From: Burkholderiales bacterium
GTDB lineage: Bacteria > Pseudomonadota > Gammaproteobacteria > Burkholderiales > Usitatibacteraceae
NCBI GenBank assembly: GCA_017853245.1
Contig: JAFMJY010000013.1
Location: 1 to 36,087, forward strand
Direction of reading: 5' to 3'
Length of the DNA stretch: 36,087 nucleotides
The position numbers and the translations under genes are program-made. Under the pieces are notes generated by a model. The model worked only from the letters and a program-made list of their open reading frames with translations, was not told the DNA's origin and did not search any database. This document shows positions 17,866-25,985 of this stretch, piece by piece. Each line of letters starts with the position of its first letter. Within the stretch, counting starts at the first letter, position 1.

Positions 17866-18570
17866 CTAGACGCCGAGGTACTCGTTGAGCACCTCGGTGT
17901 TGGCGGCGAGCTCATCCTTCCTCACCACCTTGACGACCTGCCCGCGCTCGACCACGTAGTGACGGTCCGCGAGCGGCGCGGCAAACCGGAAATTCTGTTC
18001 CACCAGCACGATGGTGAAGCCCCGCTCGCGAAGCGCGGTGACCACCTGACCCAGGCGCTGCACGATCACCGGGGCCAAGCCCTCGGTGATCTCATCGAGA
18101 AGCAGGAGCTTGGCTCCCGTGCGAAGGATGCGCGCAATCGCGAGCATCTGCTGCTCGCCGCCGGAGAGCCTTCCGCCCGGGCTCGCACGACGCTCCGCGA
18201 TCTGCGGAAACATGGCGTAGATCTCCTCGATGGCCATGCCGCCCTCGGCGACCACTGGCGGCAGCATCAGGTTCTGCTCGCAGGTGAGGCTCGCGAAGAT
18301 GCCGCGTTCCTCGGGGCAATAGCCAATGCCCAGGCGCGCGATGGCGTGTGGCGGCATGCCGGTGGTCTCGACGCCGTTGACCTTCACGCTCCCGGCGCGC
18401 CGCCCCGTGAGGCCCAGCACCGCGCGCAACGTGGAGGTGCGGCCGGCGCCATTGCGCCCAAGCAAGGTAACGACTTCGCCATGGGCGACCTCGAGCGCCA
18501 TGCCATGCAGCACGTGCGATTCGCCGTACCAAGCGTGCAGGTCTCGGATTTCGAGGGCGGGAGTGGCCAC
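17866..18570 (-). CDS. livF: ABC transporter ATP-binding protein, LivF family
   Basis: A 234-residue cytoplasmic ATPase of the LivF type. It has ABC signature LSGGEQQMLAIARIL, Walker B LLLLDEITEGLAPVIVQRLG, and the closing H-loop region, which reads VLVEQNF as in LivF proteins. The Walker A motif is GRNGAGRTS, with Arg in place of the usual Lys (codon CGC at that position). All other motifs are intact, so the gene looks functional. The start is GTG at 18568-18570, five bases after the livG stop. It should form a heterodimer with LivG and drive LivH and LivM. Confidence 0.94.
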   Translation of the reverse strand: MATPALEIRDLHAWYGESHVLHGMALEVAHGEVVTLLGRNGAGRTSTLRAVLGLTGRRAGSVKVNGVETTGMPPHAIARLGIGYCPEERGIFASLTCEQNLMLPPVVAEGGMAIEEIYAMFPQIAERRASPGGRLSGGEQQMLAIARILRTGAKLLLLDEITEGLAPVIVQRLGQVVTALRERGFTIVLVEQNFRFAAPLADRHYVVERGQVVKVVRKDELAANTEVLNEYLGV

Positions 18571-18575
18571 GGCTT

Positions 18576-19358
18576 TCAGTGCGCCCCGAGGCCTTCCGTG
18601 GTGGTGGTGCCGAGGTAGGCGTCCATCACCTGCGGGTTGGCAGAGACTTCGGCGTAGGTGCCGCTCGCGATCACCGAGCCGCGCTGCAGCACCGTGATCG
18701 TGTCAGCGATGGAGGCTACGACCTTCATGTTGTGCTCGACCATCAGCACCGTACGGCCAGCGGAGACTTTCTTGATGAGCTGGGTCACGCGGTCGACGTC
18801 CTCGTGGCCCATGCCCTGCGTGGGCTCATCGAGCAGCATCAGCTCGGGGTTCATGCCGAGCGTCGTCGCGATTTCGAGCGCGCGCTTGCGGCCGTAGGGC
18901 AGGCTCACGGCCGTGCGGTCGGCGAATTCCGCGAGCCCCACCTGGCCCAGGCAGTGCATGGCCTCGTCATTCAGGCGATCGAGCGTCTTCTCGCTCTTCC
19001 AGAAGTGCATCGAGATGCCCAGGCGCTGCTGCAGGCCCACCCGGACGTTTTCGAGGACGGTCAGGTGCGGGAAGACCGAGGAAATCTGGAAGGATCTCAC
19101 CATGCCGATGAGCGCGATCTGCGAAGGCGTCTTGTCGGTGATGTCCGCGCCCTTGAAGACGATGCGCCCCGAGGTCGGCTTGTGAAACTTGGTGAGCAGG
19201 TTGAAGCAAGTGGTTTTGCCAGCGCCGTTGGGTCCGATGAGGGCGTGAATCGTGCCGCGCTTGACGGTAAGGCCCACGTCGTTCACGGCAACGAAGCCCA
19301 TGAACTCCTTGGTGAGGCCCTCGGTCTGGAGGATGGGTTCTCCAGCAGCCTCAGACAT
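18576..19358 (-). CDS. livG: ABC transporter ATP-binding protein, LivG family
   Basis: A 260-residue cytoplasmic ATPase of the LivG type. Walker A is intact (LIGPNGAGKTTCFNLLTKF), the Q-loop segment is GMVRSFQISSVFPHLTVLEN, the signature region is SLPYGRKRALEIATTL and Walker B is LMLLDEPTQGMGHEDV, followed by a canonical H-loop LMVEHNMKVV. The start ATG at 19356-19358 overlaps the last codons of the acyl-CoA ligase gene by eight bases, with AAAGGCGATCG upstream, which indicates translational coupling. In-frame codons further upstream lie inside the ligase gene and are not used here. With its Lys intact in Walker A, LivG could be the main catalytic partner of the variant LivF. Confidence 0.95.
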   Translation of the reverse strand: MSEAAGEPILQTEGLTKEFMGFVAVNDVGLTVKRGTIHALIGPNGAGKTTCFNLLTKFHKPTSGRIVFKGADITDKTPSQIALIGMVRSFQISSVFPHLTVLENVRVGLQQRLGISMHFWKSEKTLDRLNDEAMHCLGQVGLAEFADRTAVSLPYGRKRALEIATTLGMNPELMLLDEPTQGMGHEDVDRVTQLIKKVSAGRTVLMVEHNMKVVASIADTITVLQRGSVIASGTYAEVSANPQVMDAYLGTTTTEGLGAH

Positions 19359-21006
19359 CGATCGCCTTTGCCGAGCCTGCGCGCTTGCGCAGCTCAAACT
19401 TCTGGATCTTGCCCGTGGAGGTCTTAGGCAGCTCGCCAAACACCACGGCCCTCGGCACCTTGAACCCGGCCAGGTGCTGCTTGCAATGCGCGACGATATC
19501 CTCGGGCTTCACGTCCTCGCCGGGGCGCACTTCAAGGAAGGCGCAGGGCGTCTCGCCCCACTTGTCGTCGGGCTTGGCCACCACCGCTGCGGCGAGCACT
19601 GCCGGGTGCCGGTAGAGAACGTCCTCGACCTCGATGCTCGAGATGTTCTCGCCACCGGAGATGATGATGTCCTTGCTTCGGTCCTTGATTTTTACGTAGC
19701 CGTCGGGATGCATCACGGCCAGGTCACCCGAGTGGAACCAGCCGCCGGCGAACGCGGCCTCGGTGGCCGAGGGGTTCTTGAGATAGCCCTTCATCGTGAT
19801 GTTGCCGCGAAACATGATCTCGCCGATGGTTTCGCCGTCGTGCGGCACCGGTGTCATGGTGGCGGGATCCATCACGGTGATGCCCGTCTGCAGGTGGTAG
19901 CGCACGCCCTGGCGGGCATTGAGGCGCGCCCGCTCGCCCGCGTCTTCCGACAGCCACTCGTCCTGCTTCACGCAGACAGAAGCGGGCCCGTAGGTTTCCG
20001 TGAGCCCGTAGACATGCGTGATGTCGAAGCCCATGCGCTCCATGCCCTCGATCATCGCGGCGGGGGGCGCGGCGCCCGCAACGAGCGCGCGCACCTTGTG
20101 GGTGATGCCTTGCTTCATCTCCGCCGGGGCGTTGATCAGCATGTTGTGCACGATCGGCGCGCCGCAGTAGTGCGTGACCTTGTGCGTGCGAATGGCGTCG
20201 AAAATGCTCTGGGCGTCCACCTTCCGCAGACATACGTTCACCCCTGCGCGAGCGGCGATCGTCCAGGGAAAGCACCATCCGTTGCAGTGGAACATCGGCA
20301 GCACCCACAGGTACACGGGGTGGCGCGGCATGTCCCAGTCGAGCACGTTGGAGACGGCGTTGCTATGAGCCCCGCGGTGCGAATAGACGACGCCCTTCGG
20401 GTTCCCTGTCGTACCGGAGGTGTAGTTGAGGCAGATGGAGTCCCACTCGTCGGGCGGCAGTGACCAGGCGAAGTTCGCGTCGCCGCTCGCGAGGAAATCG
20501 TCGTATTCGATATCGCCCAGGCGCTCGCCCGTGCCGCTGTAGAGGGGGTCATCGACGTCGATCACCTTCGGCAGGGGGCGGCCACTGGCCTTGAGGGCCG
20601 CGAGGGCCCCCTTCATGACGACAGAGAACTCCCGGTCGACGATCACCACCTTGGCCTCGCTGTGCTCGAGCATGAAGGCGATGGCACTTGCGTCCAGGCG
20701 CGTGTTCAAGGCGCAGAGCACCGCGCCAGTCATTGGAATGCCGAAGTGCGCCTCGGCCATGGGCGGTGTGTTGGGCAGCATCACGGCCACCGTATCGAAG
20801 CGCTTCACGCCGACCCGGGTGAGGGCGGCGGCAAGCTGGCGGCAGCGGGCATACATCTGCGACCAGGTGCGGCGGGTGGCGCCATGGATCACCGCCAGCC
20901 GGTCCGGGTAGACCTGCGCCGAGCGCTCGATGAACGTGAGCGGCGATTGCTGGACGAAGTTCGCGGCGTTGCGGTCCAGCCCCACCTCGTACATGGATGC
21001 GGCCAT
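19351..21006 (-). CDS. AMP-forming acyl-CoA synthetase
   Basis: A 551-residue adenylate-forming enzyme that activates a carboxylic acid with ATP and joins it to CoA. All core motifs are present: the P-loop-like LNYTSGTTGNPKGVVYSH near residues 194-210, the GLTETYGPASVCVK motif, the hinge region WFHSGDLAVMHPDGYVKIKD followed by RSKDIIISGGENISSIEVED, and the catalytic Lys in KTSTGKIQKFELRKRAG near the C-terminus. It resembles medium-chain fatty acyl or aryl-CoA ligases (for example those used for short-chain or methylmalonate-type substrates); the exact acid cannot be read from the sequence. GAGGGGGAG precedes the ATG. It is the first gene of the liv-type operon and its stop overlaps livG, so the transporter probably imports the acid it activates. 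Confidence 0.94.
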   Translation of the reverse strand: MAASMYEVGLDRNAANFVQQSPLTFIERSAQVYPDRLAVIHGATRRTWSQMYARCRQLAAALTRVGVKRFDTVAVMLPNTPPMAEAHFGIPMTGAVLCALNTRLDASAIAFMLEHSEAKVVIVDREFSVVMKGALAALKASGRPLPKVIDVDDPLYSGTGERLGDIEYDDFLASGDANFAWSLPPDEWDSICLNYTSGTTGNPKGVVYSHRGAHSNAVSNVLDWDMPRHPVYLWVLPMFHCNGWCFPWTIAARAGVNVCLRKVDAQSIFDAIRTHKVTHYCGAPIVHNMLINAPAEMKQGITHKVRALVAGAAPPAAMIEGMERMGFDITHVYGLTETYGPASVCVKQDEWLSEDAGERARLNARQGVRYHLQTGITVMDPATMTPVPHDGETIGEIMFRGNITMKGYLKNPSATEAAFAGGWFHSGDLAVMHPDGYVKIKDRSKDIIISGGENISSIEVEDVLYRHPAVLAAAVVAKPDDKWGETPCAFLEVRPGEDVKPEDIVAHCKQHLAGFKVPRAVVFGELPKTSTGKIQKFELRKRAGSAKAIDV

Positions 21007-21129
21007 TGACTCCCCCTCAAGATCGCCCGCTCTTGCGGCGGGGCGACTCCTCAAGGATTCAGTTTACTTCGATTGGCGCTAGGGGGAGTTGGCCGGGTCG
21101 GCTGTGAATCCCCTGCTATCCTGCCCCGC

Positions 21130-22038
21130 ATGTCGGAAGCCGGTTCTCCCAATCATGGGTCTCATCGGTCGGCTTTCCCTCCACCGGCCAACGGGGCGGG
21201 GCGGCCCCGGGTCGCCCTTGTTGTGGGGTCTGGGGCGCTCAAGTGCCTGGCCGCCTTCGGCGTGATGCGGGTGCTGCGACGCGAGGCGATCCCCATCGAC
21301 CTCGTGGTGGCCTGCAGCGGCGGCTCATTCTGCGGCCTGTGGGTGGCCGAAGGTGGCGAGGACCCGGACGGTTTCTGCCAGCGCCTCGTGCAGGGCTGGG
21401 ACGGGTCCTTCAACCGCATTTCGTACGGCTCGCTCCTGAGGGCCGTGCTGCCGCGCAACTTCCGGCGGGGCAGGCGGCTGGGGTTGATCGATGATCGCCG
21501 CCTCAACCGCGCCATCCGCGAGCACACCGGAGACCGGACATTCGAATCGCTGCAAGTGCCACTGCACCTCGTGGCCACGGACTACGCATCCGGCGAGCAG
21601 GTTGTCGTGTCGCGGGGGCCGCTCTTCGACGGCATGCGGGCGACCATTTCGATCCCCCTGGTGCTGCCACCGTGGAAAGTCGGCGACCGGGCCCTGGTGG
21701 ACGGCGCGCTGTGTGACCCGCTTCCCGTCGACGTGGCGATCCGCGAGGGAGCCGATGTCATCATCGCCATTGGCTTCGAGGACACCCTCGCAACCAGCCT
21801 CGGTACGGCAGGTGCTCATCTGGTGCACCTCACGTCGATTGTCAGCAACCACCTGTATCGGTCGCAGTTCGCCTTCTACAACCTCGCGCATCATGCGGAG
21901 GTCGTGGCAATCATGCCGCGCCTCGATTACACCGTTGGCCTCAAGGACACGCACCGGGTGCCGGAGCTGCTCGAGCAGGGAGCCCTCGCCGCCGAGCGCG
22001 AAGTGGGCTATTTGAAGCAGCTGATCGCCGGAAGCTGA
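21130..22038 (+). CDS. Patatin-like phospholipase family protein
   Basis: A 302-residue member of the patatin family, Ser-Asp dyad acyl hydrolases. The oxyanion-hole segment is VALVVGSGALKCLAAFGVMR, the nucleophile elbow is VVACSGGSFCGL with Ser63, and the catalytic Asp is Asp191 in the LVDGALCDPLPV motif. The first elbow position is Ala rather than Gly (A-C-S-G-G against G-x-S-x-G), which is a mild departure. There is no signal peptide, so it should be cytoplasmic or membrane-associated. The start at 21130 has no clear ribosome-binding site; a TTG at 21073 is the only upstream in-frame alternative. The gene is divergent from the acyl-CoA ligase, and 105 bases separate it from the next gene. 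Its lipid or ester substrate is unknown. Confidence 0.87.
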   Translation: MSEAGSPNHGSHRSAFPPPANGAGRPRVALVVGSGALKCLAAFGVMRVLRREAIPIDLVVACSGGSFCGLWVAEGGEDPDGFCQRLVQGWDGSFNRISYGSLLRAVLPRNFRRGRRLGLIDDRRLNRAIREHTGDRTFESLQVPLHLVATDYASGEQVVVSRGPLFDGMRATISIPLVLPPWKVGDRALVDGALCDPLPVDVAIREGADVIIAIGFEDTLATSLGTAGAHLVHLTSIVSNHLYRSQFAFYNLAHHAEVVAIMPRLDYTVGLKDTHRVPELLEQGALAAEREVGYLKQLIAGS

Positions 22039-22143
22039 CGGGGCGGCTGCCGACCGGGAGCTGGCTTGGGATGCGTCCTTTCGTGCTGCAGTGCGATAAT
22101 TGCAGGCTTTCCACTCCGACCGCCCAAGACGAGGCCTCCGACC

Positions 22144-23520
22144 ATGTCCGCGACCATCGACCTCCTCAAGATTGCCCAGGAAGAACAGACGGGCGACCTC
22201 TTCAAGCTTCTCGACACCATCTACAAGCGCTCTGCCACGCGTCCGCCGGGTTATCCGGACGCCATCATCTGGGAGGGCGGCAACTTCAAGGGTGACGTGA
22301 AGCCGGTTGCCCATGCCTTTACCGACATGTTCGCCCTGAACGGCACGATCATGGCGCTGGACGTGCTGGGCCTGCCCTTTCTTGGCGTGCCGATGATGGC
22401 GCAGTTCCGCCACGACACGAAGCTGGTGTCGCTGGAGTGGTTCGGCAAGCTCGACTACACGGCGCTCAAGTGGTCCACCGCCGGCGACTTCATGGTGAAC
22501 GAGGGCGGCAAGAAAGTGGTGGTGGCGGGAAAGTCCGCCAACGCGCCGCTGCGCACCGCTGCCGGTGTCTACTGCAACGTGCGCCCGTACGGCGGCATCA
22601 CCAACATTCGCTTCATGCCGGGCCTGCCGTATTCGCAGGACAAGAAGAGGTTCCGCGTCGAGCCGGACACCGGAATCATCCATTCGGAGATGAACACGCC
22701 GGGCATTCGCATGGCGTACGCCGCGCGCCTCTTCCTCAAGATGGTTCACGAGACAGGCCACATTGGCCGCGTGGCGACCAAGCCCACGCAGGCGCAGGAA
22801 GATGCCGTGAACGCGGGCATCGTGCGCTGGCTGCTCCAGGGCACGAAGTTCAAGCTTAAGCGCCGCTACACGGTGGACGCCTACGAGGAACACAAGGCGA
22901 ATGTCGACGCCATCGTGGCGCTGCTGCCCAAGGACTTCAAGGCGGGCATGGAGAATTGGGGCGGCGACATCTACGAGCACATCTCCGACACCAACTTCGG
23001 GATCATGCTTCACGACATGATCAGCCAGACACCAGCCATCGTTTACTCCACGGACCTCGATGGCGACCGCCTCACGGACCTGATGGCCGATGCCGCCGAC
23101 GTGCTGCGCGCCTGGGGCCAGAAAGTGATCGACCGCGCGGGTGCCAAGGCTGACATGGGCCAGTTGTGGAAGGACATGGGGTTCACCATGACCAACGGCA
23201 AGGACATGACCAGCGTCATGTACCGCATCCACGGCGCGCCGATCTACGAGCAGACACTGGGCTCGGCTGACGCGATGCTCCTTCGCCTGCTGGATGGCGA
23301 CGAGACGGTGGGCGGCACCAAGCAACCCTACGACCCGCGGATCCACTTCGTGCTCATCAACGAGGCCTACAAGGCCGCCAACCCCGGCAATACGAAGCTC
23401 GCGGCGTGGCTCGATGCGCAGCTCGCCACGTTCGACAAGCTTTACTCCGGCAAGCGCCCGCGCTACGTCGACGGCTACCAGCAGTTGAAGGCCGCGATCA
23501 AGCCGTGGGGCAGCGCCTGA
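22144..23520 (+). CDS. Unrecognised 458-residue protein with an HExxH motif
   Basis: I do not recognise this protein family. It is soluble-looking, without signal peptide or membrane helices, and well balanced in composition, with codon use like its neighbours, so it is surely a real gene. Notable segments are PPGYPDAIIWEGGNFKGDVK near the N-terminus and MALDVLGLPFLGVPMMAQFR. The helix LKMVHETGHIG contains His202-Glu203-x-x-His206, the zinc-binding pattern of many metalloenzymes. Further on come NWGGDIYEHISDTNFGIMLH and DLDGDRLTDLMADAADVLRA, the latter somewhat like a calcium-loop D-x-D-x-D. The start has GAGG twelve bases upstream. It sits 52 bases before a Bug receptor and a FAH-type hydrolase, so an enzymatic step in the catabolism of an imported organic acid is plausible but unproven. 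Confidence 0.85.
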   Translation: MSATIDLLKIAQEEQTGDLFKLLDTIYKRSATRPPGYPDAIIWEGGNFKGDVKPVAHAFTDMFALNGTIMALDVLGLPFLGVPMMAQFRHDTKLVSLEWFGKLDYTALKWSTAGDFMVNEGGKKVVVAGKSANAPLRTAAGVYCNVRPYGGITNIRFMPGLPYSQDKKRFRVEPDTGIIHSEMNTPGIRMAYAARLFLKMVHETGHIGRVATKPTQAQEDAVNAGIVRWLLQGTKFKLKRRYTVDAYEEHKANVDAIVALLPKDFKAGMENWGGDIYEHISDTNFGIMLHDMISQTPAIVYSTDLDGDRLTDLMADAADVLRAWGQKVIDRAGAKADMGQLWKDMGFTMTNGKDMTSVMYRIHGAPIYEQTLGSADAMLLRLLDGDETVGGTKQPYDPRIHFVLINEAYKAANPGNTKLAAWLDAQLATFDKLYSGKRPRYVDGYQQLKAAIKPWGSA

Positions 23521-23572
23521 TTTCACCCACCCCGCTAGCGTTCAATCACACAAGATCGAGAGGAGTTAACCC

Positions 23573-24547
23573 ATGATTCGAACCATCACTCGCCTGGCCG
23601 CCGCCACGCTCGGCGCGTTCGTCCTCGTGGCCGCCGCGTCCGCTTCCGCGCAGCAGAAGTACCCCGACCGCACCATCACCATGATCATTCCGTTCGGCGC
23701 GGGTGGCTCCACTGACATCGTGGGCCGCATCGCCGCCGAGGCGATGGCGAAGAACCTGGGCGTATCGATCGTGGTCGACAACCGCGCCGGCGCCGGCGGC
23801 ACCATCGGCGCGCAAGCCGCCGCCAACGCACAGCCGGATGGCTACACGGTCACCATGTCCACCACCAGTACGCACGTGGTAGGACCGCTCACGCTCCCCT
23901 CGGCAAAGTACAGCCCGGTGAAGGATTTCGAGCACGTCGGCATGATTGCCGAGACGCCGTACGTATTGGTGGTGAGCCCGAAGCTGGCGGTGAAGAACGT
24001 GCAGGAGCTCATCGATTTTGCGAAGAAGAACCCGGGCAAGCTCAACTACGGCTCTGCCGGTGAAGGTTCCACGACGCACCTGGCGGGCCTCATGTTCCTG
24101 AACGCCACCGGCACGAAGATGGAGCACATCCCGTACAAGAGCAACGCCGAGTCCACCAAGGCAGTGATGACGGATGAGGTGCAGGTACTCTTCGGCTCCA
24201 TGCCGGCGGTGCTCGCCCAGATCAAGGCGGGCTCGATCAAGGCGCTGGCGGTTGGCTCCGCCGCGCGCTCGCCGGAGCTGCCGGATGCGCCGACCATCGC
24301 CGAAGCCGGTGTGCCGGGCTATCGTGCGACGCTGTGGCTGGGCCTCTCCGCCCCCGCAAAGACGCCGCCCGCGGTCATCACGCGCCTGTCGCAGGCACTC
24401 GATGCGGCCATCTCCAACCCGGACATCGCCAAGCGCCTGTCAGCTGCCGGTGCCGAAGCCTCGAAGATGTCGTCGGGGGATTTCACCAAGCTGATTTCCC
24501 GCGAGCTGGAGGTCTACGGGAAGATCGTCGCTGGAATGAAGAAGTGA
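23573..24547 (+). CDS. Bug/TctC-family tripartite tricarboxylate transporter substrate-binding protein
   Basis: A 324-residue periplasmic receptor, second of its family here. The signal peptide runs MIRTITRLAAATLGAFVLVA to near ASA-Q. Bug signatures are YPDRTITMIIPFGAGGSTDI, VVDNRAGAGGTIGAQAAANA, QPDGYTVTMSTTSTHV and LNYGSAGEGSTTHLAGLMF; it closes with a helical segment ending KIVAGMKK. GAGAGGAG precedes the ATG. It is followed two bases later by the FAH-family hydrolase, which suggests an operon for import and breakdown of an organic acid. No TctA or TctB genes are present. Sequence identity to the Bug protein at 6033 is moderate and spread over the length, so they are paralogues rather than a recent duplication. 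Confidence 0.95.
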   Translation: MIRTITRLAAATLGAFVLVAAASASAQQKYPDRTITMIIPFGAGGSTDIVGRIAAEAMAKNLGVSIVVDNRAGAGGTIGAQAAANAQPDGYTVTMSTTSTHVVGPLTLPSAKYSPVKDFEHVGMIAETPYVLVVSPKLAVKNVQELIDFAKKNPGKLNYGSAGEGSTTHLAGLMFLNATGTKMEHIPYKSNAESTKAVMTDEVQVLFGSMPAVLAQIKAGSIKALAVGSAARSPELPDAPTIAEAGVPGYRATLWLGLSAPAKTPPAVITRLSQALDAAISNPDIAKRLSAAGAEASKMSSGDFTKLISRELEVYGKIVAGMKK

Positions 24548-24549
24548 GC

Positions 24550-25242
24550 ATGACCACCGTGACCTTTGCCTTCGCCCCCGTCGCTGCGCCGACCCTGCCC
24601 GTGCGCGGGTCGGGCGAGCGCCTGCCCGTCCACCGCATCTACTGCATCGGCCGCAACTACGAGGCGCACGCGGTGGAGATGGGCCACGACCCGAGCAAGG
24701 AGCCGCCGTTCTTCTTCCAGAAGAACCCGGACAACCTGATCGTTGGCGCGGACTTCCCGTATCCGCCCGAGACCTCGGACGTGCACCACGAAATCGAAAT
24801 GGTCGCGGTGCTGTCGAAGGGTGGGAAGAACATTGCGGTCGCCGACGCGCTTGCCTGCGTGTGGGGCTACGGCGTGGGCCTTGACATGACGCGCCGCGAC
24901 CTCCAGGGTGAGGCGAAGAAGCTTGGCCGCCCGTGGGAAGTGGGCAAGGCGTTCGAACATTCCGCGCCCTGCACCGAAATCGTGCCCGCCAGCCAGATCG
25001 GCCATCCCGATCACGGCGCCATCTGGCTCAAGGTCAACGGTGAGGAGAAGCAGAAGGGGGACCTCAACCAGATGATCTGGAAGACCGCCGAGCAGGTGGC
25101 GATCCTGTCGCGCTACTTCGAGCTGCAGCCTGGTGATGTCATTTTCACCGGCACGCCGTCGGGTGTCGGCCCCGTGAAGAAAGGCGACGTCCTCGAGGGG
25201 TTCGTCGAGGGTGTGGGAACGCTCAAGATCAAAGTCGCCTGA
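24550..25242 (+). CDS. Fumarylacetoacetate hydrolase (FAH) family protein
   Basis: A 230-residue single-domain member of the FAH family, divalent-metal enzymes that cleave carbon-carbon bonds in 2,4-diketo acids or act as decarboxylases or hydratases. Key features are IYCIGRNYEAHAVEMG, FFFQKNPDNLI, the metal-binding pair in HHEIEMVAVL, the segment GYGVGLDMTRRDLQ (bringing the further acidic ligand), and the C-terminal VIFTGTPSGVGPVKKGD loop. The closest characterised relatives by shape are fumarylpyruvate hydrolases of the gentisate pathway, but no gentisate or homogentisate genes are near, so this is not claimed. It starts two bases after the Bug receptor stop. It probably acts on the ring-cleavage or keto-acid product linked to that receptor. 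Confidence 0.92.
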   Translation: MTTVTFAFAPVAAPTLPVRGSGERLPVHRIYCIGRNYEAHAVEMGHDPSKEPPFFFQKNPDNLIVGADFPYPPETSDVHHEIEMVAVLSKGGKNIAVADALACVWGYGVGLDMTRRDLQGEAKKLGRPWEVGKAFEHSAPCTEIVPASQIGHPDHGAIWLKVNGEEKQKGDLNQMIWKTAEQVAILSRYFELQPGDVIFTGTPSGVGPVKKGDVLEGFVEGVGTLKIKVA

Positions 25243-25261
25243 GCGCAAAAGGTGTAGAAGA

Positions 25262-25291
25262 GGGCTTTCCCACCGCTCGTGAGGAGAGCCC
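25262..25291 (+). promoter_or_regulatory. Hairpin covering a ribosome-binding site
   Basis: GGGCTTTCC (25262-25270) pairs with GGAGAGCCC (25283-25291) in a nine-pair stem with one G-T wobble and a 12-base loop. The 3' arm contains the GGAG ribosome-binding site of the gene starting at 25293, so the fold could limit its translation. Confidence 0.35.
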
Positions 25292-25292
25292 C

Positions 25293-25985
25293 ATGCCCAC
25301 CCCCAAGTCATCCGGCGCTGCTGCCGAAACCGAGCAACTCGAAGCCGACGTCCGCCGTATCGTGGAGGAGGGGCTCGACGTTCAGGAGCGCGTTCGTGCG
25401 CTCACCGTCCACTATCTGAGTTCGGGGCAGGCCGATTTCGCTTCGCTTCGCGCCACGGCCGAGGCGGTGATCAGGGGCGCGCACGAGGGCGTGCAGCCCT
25501 CTCTCAAGCGCGCCGCCTCCCAGGCGGCCGATGCCCGCGAGCAACTCAAGGATGCGGTCACGGGCTTGGACGGCGCGTTTTCCCAGTGGGCGCACGCTTC
25601 GCGCCTGGCGATGGAAGAGGCGGCCGGTCGCGCCCAGGCGTTTTCCAAGACCGACCTCTCGCGCATGCAGCAGGATTTACGAAGCCTGCAGTCGCTCATC
25701 GTCGAGACGCTGCAGGAGGCCGCCACGCGCACGCGCGATGCCAGCGGCCAGATCTTTTCCGACCTCGCCACGCACGCCAAGCGCTCCGGCTCCGCCACGG
25801 GCGAGCAGGTGCAGCAAACGCTCGCGGCCGCGACGCACTCGATGACAGAGGCTGGCAAAGCGAACGCCCAGGCGGGCATGGCGCTCGCGCAGGCCACGGC
25901 CGACACCTTTCGTGCCATCGCCGCCGGCATGCTGGGCGGGCTCGCCGACCACGTGCAGCCCAAGCCCCGCAACAAGAAACCCTGA
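25293..25985 (+). CDS. Helical hypothetical protein coupled to UbiB-like kinase, possibly DUF6781
   Basis: A 230-residue protein rich in Ala, Gln, Glu and Ser, predicted by eye to be almost all helix. It carries long amphipathic stretches such as RIVEEGLDVQERVRALTVHY and LRSLQSLIVETLQEAATRTR, and a C-terminal segment, ADTFRAIAAGMLGGLADHV, followed by a basic tail. It resembles phasin-like or apolipoprotein-like helical bundles and may belong to the DUF6781 family, but I cannot verify this. There is no signal peptide. GTGAGGAG precedes the ATG. Its stop overlaps the UbiB-type start (TGATG), so the two are made together, and a role in the same membrane or quinone-related process is likely. The molecular function is unknown. 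Confidence 0.8.
   Translation: MPTPKSSGAAAETEQLEADVRRIVEEGLDVQERVRALTVHYLSSGQADFASLRATAEAVIRGAHEGVQPSLKRAASQAADAREQLKDAVTGLDGAFSQWAHASRLAMEEAAGRAQAFSKTDLSRMQQDLRSLQSLIVETLQEAATRTRDASGQIFSDLATHAKRSGSATGEQVQQTLAAATHSMTEAGKANAQAGMALAQATADTFRAIAAGMLGGLADHVQPKPRNKKP

Noticed and set aside
16521-17888. Long plus-strand frame opposite the binding-protein gene
   Set aside because: It is a shadow of the minus-strand liv receptor gene. The sense frame has clear motifs, signal peptide and ribosome-binding site, while the opposite product has none.
21325-23526. Very long minus-strand frame of over 700 codons
   Set aside because: It runs antisense to the patatin-like and 458-residue genes, has no recognisable domain and is a product of high GC content and codon bias.
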